DNA from: Nitrospira sp. | GTDB lineage: Bacteria; Nitrospirota; Nitrospiria; Nitrospirales; Nitrospiraceae | Length of the DNA: 64,000 bases | Direction of reading: 5' to 3' | Assembly (NCBI GenBank): GCA_018242765.1 | Contig: JAFEBH010000002.1 | Location: 619,005-683,004, forward strand | Shown: in pieces, positions 46,467 through 54,956 of the stretch | Numbering within the stretch: the stretch's first letter is position 1 | How the letters are laid out: each line of letters starts with the position of its first letter | Notes under the pieces: model-generated | What the model was told of the DNA's origin: nothing | Database searches by the model: none | Seen by the model: the letters and a program-made list of their open reading frames with translations, nothing else | Translations under genes and position numbers: made by a program

Positions 46467-46808
46467 TTAAAACACGAGTGTGCAGTCCATCGATTGAATC
46501 ACAGCAGCAACCGCATCCTCCGATTCACACCGAACACAAAACTCACCACTCAATAATGAAAGATCAACTACTTTAGGGAGGATAAAAGGGACACCTAGTT
46601 GCTCAATAGAGGGTAGGTACTTCTCAAGAATATCGAGATCGACAATGTCATCCGCATCGTCCATCAGTAGGCGAACAGCTTCACCAATCAAAATAACCGT
46701 GGTGTTATGAGATCCGGCAACCAGTCCAAGGGCAATTCGTAACGCCTCAACCGGTCGATGTGTGCTTCGTGGATCTTCTTGAATAACAACGGCGATATTC
46801 TTTGACAC
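46467..46808 (-). CDS. DsrF/TusC-like protein (DsrE superfamily)
   Basis: A 113-residue protein of the DsrE/DsrF fold: IAVVIQEDPRSTHRPVEALRIALGLVAGSHNTTVILIGEAVRLLM is the Rossmann-like first half, matching TusC/DsrF (a strand, a helix over bases of small residues, then a strand ending in GEAV/GDGV). The catalytic-type Cys of DsrE is absent at that position. It lies between DsrE- and DsrH-like genes, 14 and 17 bp away, so the three are one operon. The genes are visibly richer in A and T than their neighbours. Confidence 0.6.
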   Translation of the reverse strand: MSKNIAVVIQEDPRSTHRPVEALRIALGLVAGSHNTTVILIGEAVRLLMDDADDIVDLDILEKYLPSIEQLGVPFILPKVVDLSLLSGEFCVRCESEDAVAAVIQSMDCTLVF

Positions 46809-46825
46809 GCGAGATTTATAATGCC

Positions 46826-47143
46826 TTATGTAAAAGAAATGAACGGCTTACAGGCATCAATCAGTCCAGATAGAACAACCAGCCCACAAAGGGTAAATTC
46901 TTTCTCAACATCTGTAGTTGAAACATGATGCTGCTGACAGCCATATGCGCACACAAACATGCGAACCCCTCCACGGGCAAGATTGCGATATGACTGAGAC
47001 GTCATATTTTTAACCCCCTCATCAATGAGGTAGAGATACACCTCATGATTGGCGTCTAGTGCTGCCTGAGCAAGTCCAATAACTACCGCGGAACTTGGAT
47101 GTGCAGGGGGAAGGGCTAGAAGGAACCCAATTTTCTGTTTCAC
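46826..47143 (-). CDS. DsrE/TusD-like protein
   Basis: A 105-residue DsrE-family protein. The fold pattern IGFLLALPPAHPSSAVVIGLAQAALDANHEVYLYLIDEGV and the Cys-bearing block RMFVCAYGCQQHH (C65, C69) match DsrE/TusD, where the first Cys accepts a sulfane sulfur. First gene of the trio beside the origin. A role in tRNA thiolation (TusBCD) or in dissimilatory sulfur handling (DsrEFH) is possible; the sequence does not choose. Confidence 0.65.
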   Translation of the reverse strand: MKQKIGFLLALPPAHPSSAVVIGLAQAALDANHEVYLYLIDEGVKNMTSQSYRNLARGGVRMFVCAYGCQQHHVSTTDVEKEFTLCGLVVLSGLIDACKPFISFT

Positions 47144-47250
47144 AGGTTAATTCACAGGAATTTATGTGAATATTCAGTAGATTCGATGAGTTACTCACCG
47201 GTAGGAGACTAAGTGGTTTTGAGGGGAAAGTCAATGCCTAAAAGCAGTGG

Positions 47251-48519
47251 TCAAGAAGGCCTGAGAAGAGACTGTATCTGGCTGGGAAGAGATGACAACA
47301 GAATATCATGCTGACTCTTGGAGTCCATATTTCGGAGCAACGCCACTCCCTTTATAGCCTCATCGTCGCCGAGTAAGAGTGTAAATTGACAGCCAAGCCG
47401 ATCGGCTTGGCGAAGGTGCGCTTTCAATGTTGTCGCCCGAAAATCAGAGACAGCAGGTATGCCAAAGGTGCGAAGTTCTTCAAGAGCGGTAAGTCCGGCC
47501 ACCGAACCTTTATTTCCGAAACCAGCAACATAGACAGTCTTCTCTGCAGGAATGTGAGATTTCTGAGAGTCTGGTAACAACATGGCTATACGCTCCAGCC
47601 CAACAGCAAAACCGACGGCTGGAGTCGAGGCACCTCCAAGTGTTTCCACGAGCCCATCGTATCGCCCTCCCGCCCCAACCGCGTTCTGAGCTCCAAGGTT
47701 TGTCCCGGTCACTTCAAACGTTGTGAGATTGTAGTAATCGAGACCTCGGACAAGCCGGTGGTTTAAGGAGTAAGGTATGCGGATGAGATCAAGACCGGCT
47801 AACACTTGAGCAAAGTAGGAACGGGCGGTCTCCGACAGAGATTCGGAAAGACGAGGTGCCTGCTCCGTAATGATTCGGCACTCAGGAACCTTGCAATCCA
47901 GGACTCGAAGCGGGTTAGCGTCGATGCGGTGTTTGCAATTACCACACAACTTAGCGTCGTGTTGTGTGAGGTAGCTGACCAGTAAGGGGCGATAGGTCTC
48001 TCGATCGGCTGCCTGGCCGAGGTTATTGATTTCGAGGGTGAGGCCAGGAAGGCCCAGCTCATGGAGCATATGCCATAAGAGGGCAATCACTTCGACGTCG
48101 GCGCGGGGATCCGCCATGCCGTACGATTCCACACCGAATTGATGAAACTGCCTCAGCCGGCCGGCCTGCGGACGCTCGTGACGAAACATCGGCCCAGTAT
48201 AGAAATATTTTTGAGGTACCGGGATAGCGGCACGATTGTGCTCGAGATAGGCCCGGACGGTGCCGGCAGTCCCCTCTGGGCGGAGGGTCAATGAGGTGCC
48301 GTCTCGATCCGGGAACGTGTACATTTCTTTCTCGACGATATCTGTGGATGCCCCGATGCTCCGTGCAAATAAGGTAGTCACCTCAAAGATTGGAATACGA
48401 ATTTCGTGAAATCCATATCGGGTAGCCCATCGTCTGGCGGATTCTTCGATGAATCGCCAGCGGGGGGTCTCTTCCGGCAACAGGTCCTTGACGCCTTTGA
48501 TCCCTTTGATCACAGACAC
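47251..48519 (-). CDS. hisS: Histidyl-tRNA synthetase
   Basis: 422 residues; class II aminoacyl-tRNA synthetase for histidine. Motif 2 region with FRHERPQAGRLRQFHQFGVESYG, histidine-binding LVRGLDYYNLTTFEV, motif 3 AVGFAVGLERIAMLL, and the C-terminal anticodon-binding domain (VYVAGFGNKGSVAG onward). Start MSVIKGIKGVKDLLPEE is typical. It is the first gene upstream of the DsrE-like trio on the minus strand and may share its promoter region. Confidence 0.97.
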   Translation of the reverse strand: MSVIKGIKGVKDLLPEETPRWRFIEESARRWATRYGFHEIRIPIFEVTTLFARSIGASTDIVEKEMYTFPDRDGTSLTLRPEGTAGTVRAYLEHNRAAIPVPQKYFYTGPMFRHERPQAGRLRQFHQFGVESYGMADPRADVEVIALLWHMLHELGLPGLTLEINNLGQAADRETYRPLLVSYLTQHDAKLCGNCKHRIDANPLRVLDCKVPECRIITEQAPRLSESLSETARSYFAQVLAGLDLIRIPYSLNHRLVRGLDYYNLTTFEVTGTNLGAQNAVGAGGRYDGLVETLGGASTPAVGFAVGLERIAMLLPDSQKSHIPAEKTVYVAGFGNKGSVAGLTALEELRTFGIPAVSDFRATTLKAHLRQADRLGCQFTLLLGDDEAIKGVALLRNMDSKSQHDILLSSLPSQIQSLLRPS

Positions 48520-48677
48520 GGAATCATCTCCTATATGTACTTACCGGTCATACTGCAGAGTTCGCGCGGACTATAGCGGCGGCCTCTGCGGCAAGTCAAC
48601 GGCGTGAAGCTTGCGCCGTCCTACATCGGGAGGTATAGTGCCCAGCTTATGGTCCTGTTTTGTTCCCTCAATCTCCT

Positions 48678-50165
48678 ATGAACCAAGATCAATCAGGCCG
48701 TCGGGTTTTGGCCTTGGCCCCCATGCCCCCTGAAAAGTCCGCCTATGCGCTGGCACGGTACAGCCGATCTCCCGACTCCATCGAGCAGAGCATCCGATGG
48801 GTGCATGGGCACTCGTCGGAAAAATTCTGGGAGCAGTTTTATTTTGATTACGGACATGCGTCGATCGCCGACCTTGGGCATGTCATCATCTGCTTCGAAG
48901 AGATTTCGGAACTCGCCGCGATTCGTCTGGAAGATGAGCCGCTCTGGGATGGTCAAGCAAAATCGAGCCGCTATCAGAACTTTGCCTCCGACCGATGGTT
49001 TGTCCCTGGTCAGATTCGAGGGAGCGAAACAGAGGCTCTCTATGAAGGGATTCTCCGAAGCCTCGGTGACGTGTATCGACTCCTCCATGAGCCTCTGAAA
49101 CAGTTCCTGGCTGGGCGCGAGCCACGGCCTGAGTCGATGAAGCAGGCCGATTATGATCGGACTATTGCGGCACGGGCCTTCGACATCACCCGATACTTGC
49201 TTCCCCTCGCAGCCAAGACCAATGTTGGGCAGGTCGTCAGTATCCGGACGTTGGAGAAGCAGATTACACGCCTTCTCTCATCTCAACTCTCGGAGTTGCG
49301 GGCGATCGGGGAGGATCTGAAGGACGCGTGTCAACGTCCCCCGGTGAACCTCTGGGGTGAACTCTGCGGCCAGACCGCTGGCTTGAGTGATCCGTTGGCT
49401 CCGACACTGGCGCGGCATGCGAAAGCAAACGCCTATCAGGAATCGGTGTACTCTGATTTAGCTCGCCATGCCAAAGAAGCCTTGCGTGGGACTGGCCTCG
49501 ATCAACCTGGAAACTGGGGACCAGTTGAATCCGTCGAACTGATAGAGCCGCATCTTCCGCTGGACGAACTCGTGGCAACGCTGCTCTATCGCGTCTCACA
49601 GGCTCCCTATCGCAAGATCCTTGAGGTGGTGAGAGAGTGGTCAGAGAAGGAGAAACAGGCGACCATCGAAGTGGCCACGAGACAACGCGGACCGTATGAT
49701 GAGCTCATCAAAGAGTTCCGCAGCGGCTATGCCTTCACCTTCGACATCCTGATGGATATCGGGGCTTGGAGAGACATGCACCGTCATCGACGATGCCAGC
49801 AGGTGCAACAGAACTTCACGACCGTCCATGGTTACGATGTGCCGCCTCCATTAATCGATGCAGGTTTGGATCAGGAGTACCGGCAGGCCATGGATGCCGT
49901 GCGCCAGGATATCGAATCGCTCAGGAAGAAAGACCAAGAAGCTTCACTCTACGCCATTCCGTTTGGCTTCAAAGTCCGATGCTTGTTTAAGATGGACTAC
50001 GCGGAAGCAGAGTATATCTGCAAGCTTCGGTCCGGTGTAAAAGGCCATTGGTCGTATAGAACGGTGGCTTGGCAGATGAAGCAACAGCTGGCCAAGAGAT
50101 ATCCCTTCCTAGGCGACAGCATTCAGGCGACACCGCCTGACGTCGAAGACGCACTGACACGATAA
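48678..50165 (+). CDS. ThyX-like flavin-dependent thymidylate synthase, double length
   Basis: A 495-residue protein that holds two ThyX-like halves. The first half has YDYGHASIADLGHVIICFEEISELAAIRLED and SSRYQNF; the second has AWRDMHRHRRCQQVQQNFTTVHGYDVPP, a variant of the ThyX RHRxxSxxxxSxR motif with Gln in place of Ser. Single ThyX is ~220-250 residues and works as a tetramer, so this looks like an internal duplication. It could make dTMP from dUMP if active; the altered motif makes this uncertain. Start ATG at 48678; a TTG at 48660 is less likely. Confidence 0.82.
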   Translation: MNQDQSGRRVLALAPMPPEKSAYALARYSRSPDSIEQSIRWVHGHSSEKFWEQFYFDYGHASIADLGHVIICFEEISELAAIRLEDEPLWDGQAKSSRYQNFASDRWFVPGQIRGSETEALYEGILRSLGDVYRLLHEPLKQFLAGREPRPESMKQADYDRTIAARAFDITRYLLPLAAKTNVGQVVSIRTLEKQITRLLSSQLSELRAIGEDLKDACQRPPVNLWGELCGQTAGLSDPLAPTLARHAKANAYQESVYSDLARHAKEALRGTGLDQPGNWGPVESVELIEPHLPLDELVATLLYRVSQAPYRKILEVVREWSEKEKQATIEVATRQRGPYDELIKEFRSGYAFTFDILMDIGAWRDMHRHRRCQQVQQNFTTVHGYDVPPPLIDAGLDQEYRQAMDAVRQDIESLRKKDQEASLYAIPFGFKVRCLFKMDYAEAEYICKLRSGVKGHWSYRTVAWQMKQQLAKRYPFLGDSIQATPPDVEDALTR

Positions 50166-50181
50166 AATCGTCACATCGTAC

Positions 50182-51213
50182 ATGAATACCCATCAGCAAC
50201 AATGCGAAGCCGCTCTCGTGGCCGGCGCATGGGATACCCTGTTCGCTGAATCGATGGTCTGGAGCCGAGATCCGGACGGGGCGAAGGACCCGCGCCCGCT
50301 CTTTGCACGAAATGTAGTGTATCTCGTCCAGGGTCGGTTTGCCGACGCCTGGAAAACGCATGCACTCTGCCTTGAGGCCCAGGAACACATCGCAGCTGTG
50401 GGGAGCTGGATGAATGACCTCCTCGAGCGGGAGGGGAACAGTGGCTATGCCCATCTCGTCCAGGGCTTGTTTCTCGCCCAGTCTGGGCAATCCGAACAAT
50501 CGATGGGGCCATATGCGGAAGCCGCAAGATTGCTTCCACAATCGGCTTACCCGCACTACTTCTTGGCGCAGATTCACGAACGGGCCGGCCATGTTGAAAG
50601 AGCGATCAAGGAGTATCGTGAAGCTGTCCGGCTGGCTCCCGACTACGCGCCGGCCCGGATGAATCTGGGCGTGGCCTATCAAGACCAGGGGCGGCTGGAG
50701 ATGGCCATCAAGGAATACCGTGAAGTAATCAAGCTCACTCCGAGCGATTCAGCCGCGCATTCCAATCTCGCTTGTGCCCTGGCTGAACAGGGGAAGATGG
50801 AACCAGCGGTGCAATCCTACAAGACGGCATTGAAGCTGAACCCCCAGGATGCCGAAGTGCACTTTGCGTTGGGCGGCCTTTACGAAACGCGTGGCCGCCT
50901 GGACCTGGCGCAAAAGAGCTATCACGCTGCGCTCAGCGCCAACCCTGACTTTGGCGCGGCCCACTCCGCCCTCGGGTGGCTGGCGTTAGGGAAGCATCGG
51001 CTTCAAGAAGCGGCGGACATCTTCAGCCGGGCGCTCAAGTGCAATGAAGAAGATGCGCGTGCGTATCACGGCATCGCTGAAATCTATGCGATCCGCGGTA
51101 AACGCCAAAGCGCAATGGAAAACTACAGCAAGGCGCTGAAGTACTATCGAGATCCAGAGAAGAGAAACCAGATCATGAATCAGCTGTTTCAAGAAGGACA
51201 GGTAGGAGATTAA
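50182..51213 (+). CDS. TPR-repeat protein
   Basis: A 343-residue protein with about six tandem tetratricopeptide repeats from ~residue 120 to 325 (for example YPHYFLAQIHERAGHVERAIKEYREAVRLAPDY and AHSNLACALAEQGKMEPAVQSYKTALKLNPQD). The N-terminal ~115 residues are helical without a clear motif. No signal peptide. A scaffold for protein contact. It starts 16 bp after the ThyX-like gene on the same strand and may be cotranscribed with it. Partners unknown. Confidence 0.88.
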   Translation: MNTHQQQCEAALVAGAWDTLFAESMVWSRDPDGAKDPRPLFARNVVYLVQGRFADAWKTHALCLEAQEHIAAVGSWMNDLLEREGNSGYAHLVQGLFLAQSGQSEQSMGPYAEAARLLPQSAYPHYFLAQIHERAGHVERAIKEYREAVRLAPDYAPARMNLGVAYQDQGRLEMAIKEYREVIKLTPSDSAAHSNLACALAEQGKMEPAVQSYKTALKLNPQDAEVHFALGGLYETRGRLDLAQKSYHAALSANPDFGAAHSALGWLALGKHRLQEAADIFSRALKCNEEDARAYHGIAEIYAIRGKRQSAMENYSKALKYYRDPEKRNQIMNQLFQEGQVGD

Positions 51214-51383
51214 GGGTCGAGCCCCCTCGATTAATCCCATACAAGGGATTGCTCAGAATGACGGATCTCTCAGAGAGAAGTTGAAAAGAATGACAAGAGC
51301 GGACATTCGGGAAAATTTAGGAGAGAAGCTCCTGGCCATTGGTGTTGGACGAGAGACACTTCACGAACGACGGGATACAAGTT

Positions 51384-51653
51384 CTAGAGCTCGCGAATCG
51401 CGCCTTGCAGAACGGTAATCTGTGTCGTGGGATCGCCCGTCGCTTGCAGTTCGTTGCGGATCTGATCCTTGAGGTAAGAGGAATAGCCGACACGGTCGAT
51501 GAGGAAGTCGAGGAAGCGTTCTGTCGGCAAGAGGCTCTGCTCCTTGAGCTCGTCGATGGTCTCGTCACTCACGGGGACGTACGTGCTGCCGATATGGAAG
51601 ACCACGTTGTAGTGGCGCCCTGTCGCAATCCGCTCAAATCTCAAGCCCTTCAC
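51384..51653 (-). CDS. Small hypothetical protein
   Basis: An 89-residue protein with a GTG start at 51653 and GGAGGA 4 nt upstream. The sequence (FERIATGRHYNVVFHIGSTYVPVSDETIDELKEQSLLPTERFLDFLIDRVGYSSYLKDQIRNEL) has a strand-helix pattern but no motif I recognise. It lies alone between the TPR and helicase-like genes. The strong ribosome binding site favours a real gene. Confidence 0.55.
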   Translation of the reverse strand: MKGLRFERIATGRHYNVVFHIGSTYVPVSDETIDELKEQSLLPTERFLDFLIDRVGYSSYLKDQIRNELQATGDPTTQITVLQGAIREL

Positions 51654-51807
51654 AGGTTCCTCCTTGAAAGCCTCACAAAGGGTCTCATTCTAGACAAGGT
51701 CGAGTCGTGAAGACAAGAGTGGCCTCAGGGCTCGCTGAGTGGACAGTGATGACGGGGGGCATTTATCATGACATGCTTCTTGATTAGACTGACCGGTGAG
51801 ATGAATT

Positions 51808-53289
51808 GTGATGACTGCGGCGGAGTTGATCGAGTCATGGATCGTTAACCTTGAAGCCGAGCAAGCGCGTCTGGTTGAAACGGGACAGGATGCTCCGGCC
51901 ATGGCGTTACAGGGCCGACTCGTCAGGACGATCGGCGGGCTGCATCTGTACGAGTTTCTCGTACCCGGTGAGGTCAGGCTGTCTATCGACCTTCCGGTCT
52001 CCATCGTCCCTGCCGATGACACGGATACGACGGAGGGAATCGTACTGCGGCAAACGGGGCCATCGATTCTGGTTCAACTGGTCGATCACCTCGGAAGTGA
52101 AGTCCCTTCTGTCACTCTGGTTCCAGACAAAGCCGGGCTGGTTGGTACGGCAGCGGCCCGTTTAAAAGAGATTCTGGCGAAGCCCGACCTGTACCACCTC
52201 GGGCCAGCCGAGCGGTTGGCGGCGCTTCTCCAGACGCCGACTGCGGAAGTGGAAACGTTCTCCGCTAGTTCATCCGTCTTCACGACCCTGTGGTCCGATG
52301 ACCGAGTGCTCCGTCGACAAAAGCTTGGGAGCCTGGCGATGGACTTGGTTCGCGCCAATAAGCGTATTCTGTTGCTCTGTCCCGATCATGAAGACAGTGA
52401 TGAGCTTGTCGGGATGGTGGGGCGCATCATGAAGGCGGGCGGATTGAACCCCAGAACGTGGGTGACGCGATATGAGCTCCCGATGATACCGCAAGCCGCC
52501 GGCCTCGATCTTCAGGAGCTGGGGTTTGAAGCCCAGATGCATCAATTCCACGCCAAGTCACAGGGTGATAAGGCCTCGTTGAAGCAGAAGTACGACCGGT
52601 TTCGGGAGTTGGCCCCGTTTCTGTCTCAGAAGGACGCAAAACAAAGAGATTTGGACGAAGTCCGTCTTCTGGAATGGCGCTTGGTGACACAGTTCCGAGA
52701 ACTTCAAGTCAAGCTGGCGGGAGTCGACACGACGCTCAAAGAATTTGAGACGCTCCCGTTGTTTCAACGTCTCGCGATGCAGACCGTTGGGAAAAATGTG
52801 GACTCGCTCAAGCAGTACCGTGTGTTATATCAGAGTCAGATGGATCGCCTGAACAGCGAGATCGATGTGGCCAAAGGAAGAATTCAGCAGCTTGTTCCGG
52901 AAGCGGCGGTGCCTCGAGGGCAGCGTGCGGAGTGTGAGGACCTCAAGGAACAGATTGCGAAGCTCGGTGGGGCCAAGAAAGTCCGAGAGCTTCTCGCGGC
53001 TGAGGAGAATCCGAATCGCCAAGCCTTCGTCCAGAATCGACGTCTGGTTGCCGCAACGCCCACGCGAGTCGCAACCGACCCGTTATTCAGCCGCGTGCGA
53101 TTCGATGTACTCATGGTCGATGAAGCCCCGCAGATAGCCATACCATCACTGCTGGCTGCTGCCGGACTTGTCCATGAACGCATTATTCTGAGCGGCGATC
53201 CACGAGCCATTGCGACAACCGGGCAATGGGCGATGCCTCAGAAAGGCTCCCGGGCTGTTTCGGAGACCGCTCCCTTACCACTTGCTTGA
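51808..53289 (+). CDS. Superfamily I helicase-like protein lacking Walker A
   Basis: A 493-residue frame. After a ~140-residue N-terminal domain, the region that in UPF1/Dna2-type helicases holds GPPGTGKT reads SDDRVLRRQ, followed by normal surroundings (RILLLCPDHEDSDELVG for motif Ia). A ~110-residue coiled coil comes next (about 250-370), then Walker B-like FDVLMVDEAPQIAIPSLL and motif III-like ILSGDPRAIATT. It stops there: motifs IV-VI are missing. The frame is intact over 490 codons, so this may be a catalytically dead helicase relative with a new role, or a truncated gene. The GTG at 51808 or ATG at 51811 starts it. Confidence 0.7.
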   Translation: MMTAAELIESWIVNLEAEQARLVETGQDAPAMALQGRLVRTIGGLHLYEFLVPGEVRLSIDLPVSIVPADDTDTTEGIVLRQTGPSILVQLVDHLGSEVPSVTLVPDKAGLVGTAAARLKEILAKPDLYHLGPAERLAALLQTPTAEVETFSASSSVFTTLWSDDRVLRRQKLGSLAMDLVRANKRILLLCPDHEDSDELVGMVGRIMKAGGLNPRTWVTRYELPMIPQAAGLDLQELGFEAQMHQFHAKSQGDKASLKQKYDRFRELAPFLSQKDAKQRDLDEVRLLEWRLVTQFRELQVKLAGVDTTLKEFETLPLFQRLAMQTVGKNVDSLKQYRVLYQSQMDRLNSEIDVAKGRIQQLVPEAAVPRGQRAECEDLKEQIAKLGGAKKVRELLAAEENPNRQAFVQNRRLVAATPTRVATDPLFSRVRFDVLMVDEAPQIAIPSLLAAAGLVHERIILSGDPRAIATTGQWAMPQKGSRAVSETAPLPLA

Positions 53290-53411
53290 CGTGGGTGAGG
53301 AGAATTCAGGATAATCCCCCATCTCGCAGGTTATTCAGCAGCACGCTCAACGCGGTTTTCAACGAAGCCGCAGGTAGCTGGAAGAAGGACCAGGGTAGCT
53401 CATTGCATTCG

Positions 53412-53534
53412 GGGATGTTCAAAAAGGCGGGTCAGCGAGGCCGCAGTGAATGAAAGCTTGAGGCGTACTCTTTACCGGTGGGTTGAGACCTTGAGCGAAA
53501 CGAAAACAAAGCTGGTGGTCTTTTTCAACATCCC
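53412..53534 (+). repeat. MITE-like element with terminal inverted repeats
   Basis: The ends of this 123-bp stretch are inverted repeats: GGGATGTTCAAAAAGGC at the left and, reverse-complemented, GGGATGTTGAAAAAGAC at the right, about 15 of 17 identical. It has no coding capacity and lies 5 bp before tRNA-Leu. Non-autonomous repeats of this sort are dispersed in bacterial genomes. Only one copy lies in this window, so the family is inferred. Confidence 0.6.
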
Positions 53535-53539
53535 TTAGA

Positions 53540-53625
53540 GCCGAAGTGGTGGAATGGCAGACACGCCAGCCTCAGGAGCTGGTGCTCGCAAGGGCGTCCG
53601 GGTTCAACTCCCGGCTTCGGCACCA
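53540..53625 (+). tRNA. tRNA-Leu (anticodon CAG)
   Basis: An 86-nt class II tRNA: acceptor GCCGAAG pairs with CTTCGGC, discriminator A, CCA encoded. The anticodon stem CCAGC/GCTGG encloses CTCAGGA (anticodon CAG), followed by a long variable arm (TGCTCGCAAGGGCGT) and the T loop TTCAACT. Confidence 0.96.
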
Positions 53626-53926
53626 ACCCTACCGTTGAATGACATCCCTCAGCCTGCCCTCGCATCAGAGTGTTGGAGCCCTTCCTGGCTAGGGACCCAG
53701 GCGGATCCATCGACCTCCGATCACCACTTCTTAGGACCTTCCACGTATCATCCTCAAGCGCAGAAGTGGTATTTTGGTGACAGCTTCATCAGGTTCAACA
53801 ACAATGAACGTAGTCACAATCGACTCCCGTGAGCAGAGTGTGAGTATTCAAGAAGCCGCCGGCATATTACCAAGAGTGAACCGGTCGGCTTCACGATAGA
53901 TAATCAGGCTGAAAGGTAGGGACGCA
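53626..53926. other. Intergenic stretch after tRNA-Leu
   Basis: About 300 bp in which I see no gene, repeat or RNA. The open frame at 53554-53832 runs through the tRNA and is not coding. Confidence 0.5.
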
Positions 53927-54481
53927 ATGAGACGACTTGTGCTCGCGGGAGTCTTGATTCTGAACAGTGCGGCGATCGCCGCGGCAGTGGAACCACCGCC
54001 CGGGGCTCCAAAGCCGGTGGTCCCCCCCAAATCAATCCCGCTGGCTGGGGAAGAGCCCTATGAAGCATTGAAGCAAGGCGACTACCGAGTCGCAGCGGTA
54101 CTCTTCTCTCCGAGGGCGGAGAAGGGCGATGTGCGAGCGCAGTACAACCTCGGGCTCCTGTATGCCAGCGGGATGGGTGTGGTGCAGGACTACCAGGCCG
54201 CATTGAAATGGCATCGGCTGGCGGCGGGGCAAGGGCACGCTGGAGCGCAAAATGAACTCGCGCAGATGTATGCAAAGGGACAGGGCGTGCAGCCAGATTC
54301 AGTGCGAGCTTATGTGTGGTACAGCGTCGCGGGGGAATCGTCGACAGGCGGGTCGAAAACGGAAATCATGAAGGACCGGGACCATATGGCTAAACGCATG
54401 ACCCCAGAGCAGATTCAGAAAGCAGAGGGGCTGACGAAGCAGTGCCTAGAATCACAATTCAAGAAGTGTGGTGAGAAATAA
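53927..54481 (+). CDS. Sel1-repeat protein, exported
   Basis: A 184-residue protein with a signal peptide (MRRLVLAGVLILNSAAIAAA) and a proline-rich linker, then about three Sel1-like repeats (EALKQGDYRVAAVLFSPRAEKGDVRAQYNLGLLYASGMGVVQDYQAALKWHRLAAGQGHAGAQNELAQMYAKGQGV). Sel1 repeats mediate protein contact, often in envelope or signalling complexes. The C-terminus has MTPEQIQKAEGLTKQCLESQFKKC with two Cys. Likely periplasmic. It is transcribed alone. Confidence 0.82.
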   Translation: MRRLVLAGVLILNSAAIAAAVEPPPGAPKPVVPPKSIPLAGEEPYEALKQGDYRVAAVLFSPRAEKGDVRAQYNLGLLYASGMGVVQDYQAALKWHRLAAGQGHAGAQNELAQMYAKGQGVQPDSVRAYVWYSVAGESSTGGSKTEIMKDRDHMAKRMTPEQIQKAEGLTKQCLESQFKKCGEK

Positions 54482-54785
54482 AGGCGGTCGATATCATTAT
54501 CCGAACACGATTCCTCCAAACTCAAAACCTTCCGTAGTTCGTTTCTCCATGTCTATCCAGCTGGTTGTCTGACCAACTCGAAATAGCTTCCAGCTAACGG
54601 AAAGCTCCGACCGATTCCAATCGTAAGCTTCCCACCTTGCGTTCATCGTGAAAATGCGTAGAATCTGGCGCGGAGGCAGAGCAATCCGTTCGCCCTGAAC
54701 TCGTCGAAGGGCGTATGATCTCGTATCCAAGCCGTTCATGGTTCGACAAGCTCACCACGAACGTATTTTTAGGTACAACACGACC
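54482..54785. other. Intergenic region with REP-like palindromes
   Basis: No gene seen in ~300 bp apart from two REP-like palindromic units at 54687-54713 and 54733-54763, which directly precede the TIR locus. Confidence 0.5.
54687..54763. repeat. REP-like palindromic units, left of TIR locus
   Basis: Two imperfect palindromes: CGTTCGCCCTGAACTCGTCG with AAGGGCG (54687-54713) and a unit beginning CGTTCATGGTTCGACAAGC and ending ACCACGAACG (54733-54763). Related units occur right of the locus at 56137-56220. This is the pattern of dispersed intergenic REP-type repeats. The pair brackets the TIR/FGE genes. Confidence 0.6.
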
Positions 54786-54956
54786 ATGAGCAAGATCCTG
54801 ATTTCGTATCGGCGTAAGGATAGCGCCGATGTCACTGGTCGGATCTATGACCGGCTGGTCCAGCAGTTTGGGAGAGAGTCGGTTTTTGTCGACGTGGATT
54901 CCATCCCCTTTGGCGTAGACTTTCGCAAGCATCTGGATGAGCAGGTGGCCAAATGA
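54786..54956 (+). pseudogene. Truncated TIR-domain fragment
   Basis: Codes for 56 residues that match only the N-terminal part of a bacterial TIR domain: SKILISYRRKDSADVTGRIYDRLVQQFG, then VFVDVDSIPFGVDFRKHLDEQV. The rest of the domain (with the catalytic Glu) is missing. Its stop overlaps the start of a second, complete TIR gene by 4 bp (ATGA). It looks like a gene that was cut and joined to another TIR gene. It could still be translated as a short peptide. Confidence 0.75.

Noticed and set aside
46374..46556. Plus-strand frame across the DsrE-like trio
   Set aside because: It crosses two minus-strand genes with better family matches and has no domain of its own.
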